Shown: one piece after another, positions 7,994 through 19,100 of the stretch
How positions within the stretch are numbered: position 1 is the stretch's first letter
How the letters are laid out: each line of letters starts with the position of its first letter
Assembly (NCBI GenBank): GCA_963925495.1
Contig: CAWUST010000016.1
Location: 16,408-80,407, forward strand
Direction: 5' to 3'
Length of the DNA stretch: 64,000 bases
DNA from: UBA2108 sp963925495
GTDB taxonomy: Bacteria > Bacteroidota > Bacteroidia > Flavobacteriales_G > Salibacteraceae
Program-made: the position numbers and the translations under genes
Notes under the pieces: generated by a model
Seen by the model: the letters and a program-made list of their open reading frames with translations, nothing else
Database searches by the model: none
What the model was told of the DNA's origin: nothing

Positions 7994-9236
7994 ACAAAAA
8001 CTAGGTTTTACATGGGCGGCTGATTTTAACATACTGAATACTAGAGAATATAAATCAGTATTTTATTTAAACTCCAACAATAATTCTGGCGTTAACCTTT
8101 TGGCCTTGGGAGAATTGAGCCGATTAGAAAGTCCCACGTTTGATTCTTTAGATGTATTTCAAAAGCAAAAAAAAGATTGGCTTTTTGGTTATTTTGCCTA
8201 TGATGCTAAAAACCAGCTCGAAAATTTAAAATCTGACAACAAGTCCACTCACGAAGTAAAGGACATTGATTTTGTTGTACCAGAAATAGTTATTGAGTGG
8301 TTTGGGAGCAAAGGACAAGTTCATTTTTACTCAGATGTGACATTAAAAGAAGATATTAAGGAATTGCTTATTGACCTCACTAGGTCAAACTCAGAAACCA
8401 AAGAAACAACTCCAGTCAGTTTTGAGTCAAGAGTTTCAAAAGAAGGTTATCTGAAAAAAGTAAATGAGCTTAAAGCAGAAATTCAATACGGAAACATTTA
8501 TGAAATAAACTTTTGCCAAGAGTTTTTTGCAAAACAAGAAATAGATCCTTACCTCATTTATAAAAAGCTAAATGAAATTTCCCCAACACCTTATTCCTGT
8601 TTTGGTCGCTTAAAAAACTTCTATTTAATGTGTGCCAGTCCAGAGCAATATCTGCAAAAAACAGGAAATAGAATAATTTCAAAACCCATAAAAGGAACTA
8701 TTAAAAGAAGTTCCGAATTCCAAGAAGACGAATTATTAAAAGCCAAACTTTTTAATTCAGAAAAAGACAAGTCAGAAAATGTAATGATTGTGGACTTAGT
8801 AAGAAATGACCTTTCTAAATGTGCCGAAAAAGGAAGTGTAAAAGTCGATGAATTATTTGGGGTTTATTCTTTCCCGCAAGTTCATCAGATGATTTCAACT
8901 GTTTCAGCAAGATTAAAAGATGGCGTTTCTGGAGTTAGTGCTATTAAAAGCTCATTTCCCATGGGCTCAATGACGGGTGCTCCAAAAATTAAAGCAATGG
9001 AACTAATTGAAAAGGAAGAAGTTTTCAAACGAGGTTTATATTCCGGTTCCGTTGGTTATTTTAATCCAGAAGGTGATTTTAATTTTAATGTTGTAATTCG
9101 AAGTTTGTTTTATTCTCCAGAATTAACTCAGCTCAGTTTTGCAATAGGCGGTGCTATTACAGATGGCTCAAATGCCCTGGATGAATACGAAGAATCGTTA
9201 TTGAAAGCAAAGGCGATATTTGAGGTCTTTAACTAA
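7986..9236 (+). CDS. pabB: Aminodeoxychorismate synthase component I-like (chorismate-binding enzyme)
   Basis: The 416-residue protein is a chorismate-utilising enzyme of the TrpE/PabB family. The motif SKPIKGTIKR (about residue 235) has the Lys of PIKGT that is typical of PabB rather than TrpE (PIAGT). Further signatures are SENVMIVDLVRNDLSK, SFPMGSMTGAPKIKAMELI, YSGSVGYF and FAIGGAITDGS. With a glutaminase partner it would make 4-amino-4-deoxychorismate from chorismate for folate synthesis. The partner gene pabA is not in the window. The ATG lies inside the last codons of hemH (8-base overlap). Anthranilate synthase component I is the alternative. Confidence 0.85.
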   Translation: MPRQKLGFTWAADFNILNTREYKSVFYLNSNNNSGVNLLALGELSRLESPTFDSLDVFQKQKKDWLFGYFAYDAKNQLENLKSDNKSTHEVKDIDFVVPEIVIEWFGSKGQVHFYSDVTLKEDIKELLIDLTRSNSETKETTPVSFESRVSKEGYLKKVNELKAEIQYGNIYEINFCQEFFAKQEIDPYLIYKKLNEISPTPYSCFGRLKNFYLMCASPEQYLQKTGNRIISKPIKGTIKRSSEFQEDELLKAKLFNSEKDKSENVMIVDLVRNDLSKCAEKGSVKVDELFGVYSFPQVHQMISTVSARLKDGVSGVSAIKSSFPMGSMTGAPKIKAMELIEKEEVFKRGLYSGSVGYFNPEGDFNFNVVIRSLFYSPELTQLSFAIGGAITDGSNALDEYEESLLKAKAIFEVFN

Positions 9237-9281
9237 TAAAAACCTCTTGCTTGGCTTCTAAGTTAAATCTAGACTTTTATC

Positions 9282-10181
9282 CTAATCGTTTCTTTGATGA
9301 AATTTTAATCCGAGCAATAGTTCATGAGAACCAGAACTTACCCTGCCAATTTCTGTGGTAATTATATCATAAGAATAACTAAGCGTAAAGTTTTCTGCCA
9401 CCTGCACACCAGCAAAAACCGTTGGGCCACTTTCCGTTCGATAAGTTCCTCCTAAAAAGAGCATCTCATTATAAATTACTCTAAGACCACCATCAATTTG
9501 TGGATCAAGTGGTGGAATGTACTTTAATTGTACCATTGGTTCAATTCCCCAATTATCGCCAATATTAAAGGTATATCCAGCATTAAAATAGTAGTGATTT
9601 TGTAGTTTATTCAACGAATTAGTATGATTATCTAAAAATTTCATTTCAGTACCAATAAGTTGAGGAATAGAAACACTTACATACCAGTTATCGTGGTACA
9701 AATAAATCCCAAAGGCAGCATCTGGTGTATAAGCCGATGTTAAGGTATTACCCAAGGCAACATCATTATTATCTGCCAATTCCATATCTGAGCCATCTAC
9801 AGAAAACTGCATCAATCCACCAGAAAGTCCGAAAGACAATTTAATTTCATCCGAAACTTTAAAATTATAAGCATAAGATATTTTGAATCCAGTTCTTCGT
9901 GTGGGCCCTGTTACATCGGAGTAAACATAACCTCCTATACCCATGTTGTTTCTCTCATTTAAAGGACCCTGCATGCTTAATACAAAAGTCCGTGGTGCAT
10001 CATCTATTCCAACCCATTGATAGCGGTAACTAGACTTTACATCAAAGTAATGACTAGTTCCGCCAACCGCTGGGTTTATGACATACTTGTTCATGAAAAA
10101 TTGCGAAAACTGTCCTAATTGTTGAGCACTCAAAGTACCCGATACAAGAGCAATTATTGCTATTAATGTAATCTTCTTCAT
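9282..10181 (-). CDS. PorP/SprF-family outer-membrane protein
   Basis: Residues 1-19 are a signal peptide (KKITLIAIIALVSGTLSAQ). The mature part starts QLGQFSQFFMNKYVINPAVGG, the hallmark of PorP/SprF proteins, and has the alternating pattern and aromatic ends of an outer-membrane beta barrel, ending LLLGLKFHQRND. In Flavobacterium johnsoniae SprF is needed to place the adhesin SprB on the cell surface. Here the gene starts 11 bases after the stop of the giant SprB-like gene, so the pair forms an adhesin/partner operon in the same order as sprB-sprF. Its length (299) is usual. Which of the other type B cargo proteins also depend on it is unknown. Confidence 0.9.
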   Translation of the reverse strand: MKKITLIAIIALVSGTLSAQQLGQFSQFFMNKYVINPAVGGTSHYFDVKSSYRYQWVGIDDAPRTFVLSMQGPLNERNNMGIGGYVYSDVTGPTRRTGFKISYAYNFKVSDEIKLSFGLSGGLMQFSVDGSDMELADNNDVALGNTLTSAYTPDAAFGIYLYHDNWYVSVSIPQLIGTEMKFLDNHTNSLNKLQNHYYFNAGYTFNIGDNWGIEPMVQLKYIPPLDPQIDGGLRVIYNEMLFLGGTYRTESGPTVFAGVQVAENFTLSYSYDIITTEIGRVSSGSHELLLGLKFHQRND

Positions 10182-10192
10182 TGTGCTATTTT

Positions 10193-13100
10193 TTATCTAA
10201 TTATAGTTATTGCTCCAGAAAGTGTTTGAGTACTTCCCCCATCATTCAAGTCAATAATGTAATAATAAGTTCCTAAAGGCATATCCTTGCCTTTATATGT
10301 TCCATCCCAAGCATCATATGGTTGAGACTCATATAATAACTGTCCCCATCGATTAAAGATTTGGACTTTGGCATTTGGATAATCTTGTAAAATTCCGATT
10401 TCCCACTTGTCGTTAACGCCATCGCCATTAGGAGAGAAAGCATCATTAATTTTAATTTTATCATCAACAATTACTTCAACCGTATCTTTCACTAAACAAC
10501 CACCTTCAATTCCACTTGAAGCAATATATGTAATTGTTTCTTCTGGTGTTGCAACGGGATTCATTGTATTAGCGTTATCTAAACTAATATTAGGTGTCCA
10601 TACAACATTTCTACCTGTTGGAGCCGTTGGCTTACCACCCAATGTAGTTCGTTGACCCTTTACAATGGTTCTGTTTTTCCCAGCCGACAATAGGTAAACA
10701 TCATCAATTACAATTGTCACTGTATCGTACTGCACACATACTTCTTGACGAACTTCAACCACATATTTAGTTGTTCCTTTTGGAGGAGTAAGTGAAATAG
10801 AATCTCGTTGGCCCATATTTACACCATTACCATCATACCAAGTTGTCACATAGAATCCAGAACTAGTAACGTTAGCATAAAGTGGTACTAGTTGAGAGCC
10901 ACAATAAGCAGAATCACCACTTGCAGTTACACCATAATCGACTCTCACCCCAACTTTCGTCGTCATAGAATCGGTACAGCCCAATTCATTAGTAGCAACT
11001 ACGCTATAGGTGCCTGGCAGAATATTTAAAGCATTTGCAAGATTACTTGCAAACGAATCCACTCCGTTCCATTGATAAGTTATTTTACCAGGATCGTTAA
11101 TAAGGGTTATTATTTTACCATCATTTGTATTACTACAGGTTGCATCTGTAACAGAACGTGCTACTATTTTCAGAGCACTTGGCGCTTTTATAGTAAAGGT
11201 ATTCAGTGATTTACATTTGAACGTGTCCGTAACTTCTATTGTATGACTTCCGGCACAAAGTCCATTTACTGAACTAGTAGTATCTGTACTCGGCATCCAA
11301 CGATATGTTACCAAAGAACTAGATGCCGTAATGGAAATTTCACCATCACATAAGCCAGAACAAGAAGCGTTTCTTAAAGAATCTAGTTTTATAGAAACTC
11401 CACCAATGTTATTTATCGTTACCGCAGCAGTATCTATACATCCTAAACTGTCGGTAACTGCAAGATGGTATAGCCCTGCGTCAACATTAATAAGTCTATC
11501 TCCTCTTTGAGCGGGAACAATTGCAAATTGCAATTCGTCCAACCAAGAATAATCATACCCATTAGATTTTGGTGTTCCACCATTTATAGTTGAAACTATC
11601 ATTCCTGTATTAATTCCACATTGAGGTAACACTTTGGTGAAATTAAATTGGATAGCATCGGGAGCGGTAATATCAAAACTTTGCACTGCAACACAACCTA
11701 CTTTGTCTTTTACCTCAACAAAATAAGTGTCAGCACAAAGCCCAAATACAGTGTCTTTTCTTATTCCAAGTGTAGGCCAATTGTAGGTGTATGGAGAAAC
11801 TGTTCCTGTTCCTTTAACCGTAATTTCTCCATTACAAGAATTAGCACAAGTGGCGTTTTTCTTTGTTGAAGATAAACTCGGTGCTGTAGAATTACTCAAA
11901 CCGATCTTAAAGACTTCTGAATAATTCTTTGAATCAGTTACTGTAAGAAATGCAATTCCAGCACATCGTTTAGTTGTGCTATCTGCTACATCCCCGTTAT
12001 CCCATTTATAAGAATATGGAGATGTACCTCCAGCAACTGTTACAGAAACTTTTCCATCACAAACATTACAATTAGGATTCACCATTTTCTTTCCAGTAAT
12101 AATCAATTTTTGTGGTTGAGTGATAAGAATAGAATCAATAAACTGACAGCCTTGTGCATTGGTAATAGTCACATAATTAATACCAGCACATAATGCTTTA
12201 GTTGTATCTCCAACTTCAGAACTTGTCCATTGGAAATTATAACCTGTACTTCCACCTGGAATAGTTATGTAAGCTTTGCCATCACATTTACCAAAGGCAC
12301 TTGCGTTATTGACAAGAATAATAGTTTGCTGCGGAGCAGGAGGCCCTTTGATTGTATCTGTTGCAACGGAAATACACTTATTAGAATCAGTAACCTCAAC
12401 GGTATAAATTCCGGCACATTGATTGTTAAGATCTTCGGATATGATTCCACCTGGATTCCATTTGTAACTATACGGTCCCGAGGTTCCTGAAGCTGTAATA
12501 AATATACCTCCATCGCAAGAATTGTTACAAACCTCATCAACAACTCTATCAATTAAAATTGTAGGGCCATTTGGATTGACAATAGCGAAAGGAAGAACAA
12601 CCGAACATAAAGAAGTGTCCTCAACTGTAACAAAATAAGCGCCTGCTCCTATACCTGTGAGCACAGGTGTAGTCGTTGTAGAGCCGCTTGACCATTTGTA
12701 TTTATATGGCGTTATTCCACCAACTGCAGACACAGTGGCCATACCATTGGATACGCCACAGTCAGACATAGTTACATTTACATTTGCAAGAATCTTTGTA
12801 GGTTCTTTAATATTCGCAGAATCTGTCGCAATACAGCCTTTCGAGTCTCTCACTTCAACCAAATATACACCAGCACATTTGCTCGTTATACTTGGGCCAG
12901 AAGCACCTAAACTCGGCCATGTATAAGAATAAGGGAAAGCTCCAGCGCTAGCGGTTGCTGTCGCAGAACCATCACAAACTCCATTACAAGAAGCATCCAT
13001 AACTACCATTGTAATGTTCGGAGCATTGGAACTATTTAAACCAATATTAAACACTTGAGAAAGAGAACCTCTGTCAGAAACAGTAACTCTAATTACACCA

Positions 13101-16100
13101 GCACAACGATTTAGTGTACTATCAGCAGAATCACCATTATCCCACTTGTAGGTATAAGGTGCAGTTCCACCACTCACGGCAATTTTAATTTTTCCATCAC
13201 ACAATCCACAAGCAGGCTGAGTAGTATCAACTTTTGTTAAGATTAAAACATTAGGCTCGAGAATTAAAACTGAATCAACTCCTGAACAACCTTTAGAGTC
13301 CGTGACTGTTACCTTATTCATGCCTTTACACAAATTGTTCGCTACACTAGCAGTCCCACCACTTGTCCATGTAAACTTGTAAACTGGTGTTCCGCCCGAA
13401 ACAATAACACTTGCAGCCCCGTCACAAGCGGAAGAAGTAGATACATCTGAGAGTTTTGTTACATTTATTGTAAGTGCAGAAGCTGCTCCTACAGTATCTT
13501 GAAGTATTGAAGAACAACCTAAAGAATCAGTAATTTTAACCGAATAAACCCCAGCACAGGCAGAATCTAAATCAGTTGTGGATTTACTACCTGGAGACCA
13601 TAAGTAACTCAATGTTCCTGTTCCACCAGTTGCGGTTATAAAGATACCTCCATCACATATTCCAAAACACGTTACAGCTCTTGTACTATCTAATTTTATA
13701 ATTGGAGCATTTTTATCTGATAGTGTAACTTGAAGCGTAGAAGTACAATTGTTCTTATCCGTCACTCGATAATTGTAAATTCCAGAAGATACGTTTTTGG
13801 CTGTATCACCTGTTTGAGGTGGAACTAATGCATTCATGGAGGCATCAAGCCATTGGATAGAATATGGTCCAGTACCACCAGATACAAGAGCAATAATTTT
13901 CCCATCTGCTGCTCCACAATTAGGACTTATCGTATCAGAAGTTGTGAGTAAAGGCGTTGGATCAATTAATGTAATTGTATCATATGAATCACATCCAAAA
14001 TTATTGGTCGCTGATATTGTATATACTCCTGCGGATAAGTTACTCGCTGTATCAGCTGTACCTCCTGAAGGAGACCATAACCAAGTGGTAATAGGCTGCC
14101 CCGATATTACAAATGCAAATACTTTACCATCATTTCCACCATTACAAGAAATACTTTGACCTAGCCCTGTGCCAATAACAGATGATTTGGTCTCAGACAA
14201 TGGAATTCTAAATGTATCGACGATTGAGCCATCGCTAACTGTTACAGATAGAACTCCTGCACATCTGTTTATGGTTTCGTCGGTTATATCACCGTTATCC
14301 CATAAATAGGTATAAGTTCCGGAACCGCCACTGACAAAAATCTTCATTCTTCCGTCACAAGGCACTTTTTGACAAGTAGCTTCCTTCATTTGAACGGAGT
14401 CAAGAACAAGATTCAAGGGCTCAGTAATAATAATTGAATCAATCCCTTTACAACCATTAGAATCAGTCACGGTAACATAATGTTTACCTGCACAAAGACT
14501 ATTTGCAGTATCCGAAATTGAACCTGAAGACCATCTAAATGAATAAATGGGCTTTCCACCTGAAGGAGTAACTTTTGCTATTCCATCACAAGCTCCTTTT
14601 GCTGAAGCATGATTTATAACAAATACATTTGGAACAACTAAAGTAGATGCTTCAATGGTATCTGAGTAAATTGTAATGCAGTTTTTAGAATCGGTGACTC
14701 TTAAATCATAGGACCCAGGACAAGCAGAAACTAAATCTTGACTGCTTGAAGATCCTGGAAGCCAGTTGTATGTATAACTTGGTGTTCCTCCTGTTGCAGA
14801 AACAAATATTCCACCATCACAATTTCCTACGCAAGTTTCGTGTTTTATACTATCAAAAGTAATAACCGGCCCATTAATATTATTTATAGGGAACGGAAAT
14901 GTTTGGCTACATCCTTTACCATCTGTAACTAATACATTTTGTGCGCCAGCGGAATATCCTGAATCGGTATTTGACGTTTTAATTCCACCAACCGGCCATG
15001 TATAACCATAAGGTAATTTACCACCAGAAACTGTTATTGTAGTTTTAGCATCAGATTGACCACAATTCGCATCTGTAGAAACAAATGAAGAAGACATTCC
15101 GGTTGGTTCAAGAACTACAACCGTATCTACTTTAGAACATCCTCCACTTTCAGAAACTGTAACAAAATAAATTCCGGCGCCTAAACCACTTTTAATCGAA
15201 AATGTATCATTTACACTTGTACTCCATACATATTTAAAAGGTGAAGCTCCTCCAGTTATACCAGTCACTCTTGCAGCACCATCAGTTCCACTATTACATG
15301 TTACACTGTCTTGTGTTGAAGTAATAACCATGTTGGAGGGATTTAGAATTATAGCGCTGTCTTTAACAGTACATCCTTTAGCATCAGTAACGGTAACCTT
15401 ATAATTTCCCGCACATAGATTTGAAACAGTAGTTAAGGTATCATTCGCACTAGTTGACCATTTGTACCTAAAAGGAGAAGTTCCTGTACTTGTAATTGGG
15501 GTCGCAGTTGCAACTCCAGTACATCCGGTAGAATTACATGCCATTGGTGTGGTACTCATTGTAACTTCAAGAGTATCTATAATATCTACAGTGAAATTTC
15601 TTACTCTAATACAACTATTCGTATCTGTAACTGTAATAGAATATAATCCTGCACAAAGATTTTTAACATCCTCGGTTGTATCACTATTAGACCAATTATA
15701 AGTTAAAGGAGGATCATTTGAAATTATTCTAACATTTATTGCGCCATTGCATACGCCATCGCAAAAAACATCTGTTATAGAATCCAATAAAATAATTGGT
15801 GCACCACGATTTCCAATATTCACATTTCTAGAAGCTGAACAGCCCTTTGAATCTGTTACAGTAACCGTGTAAAGCCCTGGCCAAAGGCCATTAATCGTAA
15901 GACCAGTTCCTATTACAGTTCCCGCGGAATCCCAGGCATAGGTATATGTCGGCGTACCACCACGAATAAAGAATATTCGACCCCTTCCATTATTCGTTCC
16001 ACAGACTGCAGCGCCTCCAAAAGCTAGAAAAGTAATTGCCTGAGGTTCAACCAAAGATTTAGAAGCGCTTGCTTTACAACCTTTACCATCAGTCACTGTA

Positions 16101-19100
16101 ACAGAGTACAAAACATTCCCTGAAAGTCCAGTTGCAATACTATCTGAACTGCCAGTAGAAACAGTTGAACTACTTGATGCTGTCCAAGAATAAGAATACA
16201 AAGGATTTCCGCCAGTAGGAGTCAAAGTAAGACTTCCATTGATACCTGCATTACAAGTTAAACTTGTACTATCTGTAAATGATGCGGTCATTGGAGTTGG
16301 ATCAGATATAGTCAAACTGTCTTTTGCAATACATCCATTTCTGTCATTTACTGTAACAATATATTTTGTATTTCCTTTAACATTATTAGCCAAACTATCT
16401 TTATCTCCATTTGACCATAAATAAGTATATGGTTTTAAACCTCCTATAGCAGTAACTCTTATTGTTCCATTTGTATCACCGGAACACACTGGCAATGTAC
16501 TGTCTGTAAAAGAAATTTGAACAGCGTTTGGATTATTTAATGTGATTTTTGCAGTATCAAGACAACCACTTGAATCTCTAATATAGGCTTCTATTTGAAC
16601 TCCTCCAGGCAAATTATTTCTAATGCTATCAGAAGAACCCAAAGTACCCATATTCCAAGTGAAAACATAAGGAGATATTCCTCCATTTGGCGTAACAGTT
16701 ACACTACCAGAAGAGTCTCCGATACAAAGCGGATCCTTAATATTTGAAAAGGTTGGACTCATATTTCCTGGAGCTGATAAGTTTCTTGAAATAGTATCAG
16801 AAGGACATCCATTTTTGTCAGTAATTACAACTTTAATCATTCCAGGTGGAATGTTGATACGAATGCTATCACTCGAGCCATTTATTCCTCCACCTATCCA
16901 ATTATAGGTAAATCCTGGGGTACCTCCTGTTGGAGTTAAAGTGACAGAGCCTAATGTTCCTCCACTACCACAGCCTGGGTTATTTATAACTGTAAAACTT
17001 CCTTTTAACGTATCTGGAGCTAAAATTGTGTCCGTAAACAATTTAGTACATCCACCTTTGTCTATAACAGTAACCGTAAAAGGTCCAGCTGGAATACCGT
17101 TACTAACAGAATCTGTGCTTGTTCCGGTTCCAGAACTCCAATTATAGGTATATGGTGTTGTGCCCCCTGAAGCAACAATTCGTCCAACTCCATTTGTAGA
17201 ATTAAAACAAAGAACACTTGTAGCGAAGGTAGTTCCAGTTATGGCGCTTGCCGGTTGTGAAACCTTGTATGATTTAGTGTTTTTACATCCTTTCGAATCC
17301 GTAATGTCTAAATTAAATGTACCAGCCCAAATATTTTGACGCATGCTATCTGCACCAGTAACTGCTATTCCAATACCATTCCAGTTGTAAGTATACCCTC
17401 CGGTTCCACCCGATACTATAGCCCTAACCTGTCCTGAGCTATCACCAGCACATAATACATTGTTTAAAATATTTACGTTTATCAGTATTGAATCCGGTTG
17501 AGTAAGATTAACAACTGCGCTAGCCTTACAACCTAAAGAATCAGTAATTTCAACTTTTACAGATCCGGTATCAGCGTTTATCCAAATACTATCTGAACTT
17601 CCAATTTTACCACGATTTACCGTCCATAAATAAGTAAGGGTACCGGTTCCGCCAACAGGAGTCGCCGTAACAGTTCCATTTGTATCTCCATAACAGGTAG
17701 GCTCGGTAATTACTGTAAAAGAAACACTCATACTTCCAGGAGAAACCAAAGTGTCTGAAAAGGTTTTAGTACATCCTTTAGCATCTGTTACAAGAACAGA
17801 AAATGAACCAGCTGTCATATTTATTCTTGTTGAATCAGTAGAACCTCCAGGAGAAGTTCCGCTCGCCGTCCAAGCGTATGTATATGAGCCTACTCCACCT
17901 GAAACTGAAATTTTTATAGATCCATCATTTCCGCTTCCCGTACAGGTTGGATTTACTTTGGAAACAAAAATTCCAGAAATAATAGTCGCCGGTTCTGTTA
18001 ATGTAAGGCTGTCTTTAGTTGTACATCCACCGGTGGCAGTTATTGTAACAATTACTTTACCAACTGATAATACCCCAGAAATAGAATCCGTTGAAGTACC
18101 GCTTCCTGCACTCCAGTTGTAGGTATATGGTGATGTTCCACCTGAAGGGGTAACTGATACTCTTCCGTCGTTCCCACCTTTACATTTTATAGAATCTAAA
18201 ATTACCATTGATGAAGTCATACCAAAGGCAGGTTCACTGACTGTTTGAGTCAATGTATCTTTACATCCCTTGCTATCTGATATGGTAACGGATACACTTG
18301 GAGCACTTAATCCGTTTACAGAACTCGGTGGCGTTCCGGGTGTTCCTTGGCTCCATATATAAGTATAACCAGCGGTTCCTCCACTGGCTACAACGTTAGC
18401 CTCTCCGTCGCTTCCACCTTTGCAACTCACCGCTTTTGTAACGGTCAAAGTTCCGCCTACACCAGTTAATGGTTCACCTACAGTTTGGGTTAAGGTATCT
18501 TTACATCCACGTCTGTCTGTAATAGTAACCGATACACTTGGAGCACTTAATCCAGTAACCGAAGTTGGTGGGGTTCCTGGAGTTCCTTGACTCCATACAT
18601 AGGTATAATTTGGTGTTCCACCCGTTGCTACAACACTTGCTTCTCCATCATTTCCACCTTTACAACTAACTATTTTTGTAACGGTTAAGGTTCCGCCCAC
18701 ACCAGTTGCTGGCTCACCTACAGTTTGGGTTAAGGTATCTTTACATCCCTTGCTATCTGATATGGTAACCGATACGCTTGGAGCACTTAATCCAGTTACA
18801 GAACTCGGTGGTGTGCCTGGAGTTCCTTGACTCCACAAATAAGTGTAATTTGGTGTTCCACCTGTTGGAACAACACTTGCTTCACCATCATTTCCACCTT
18901 TACAGGTCACTGTTTTTGTAACGGTTAAGGTTCCGCCCACACCAGTTAATGGCTCGCTAATTATAAACGTTGTATCTTTTTCGCACCCTTTACTGTCTTC
19001 TACAATTACTTTATAGCTTCCAGCTATAAGGCTATTTGCTATTGCAGAAATACTAGAAGTTCCTGTCCATGTATACTTTAGATAAGGAGGGGTTCCACCT

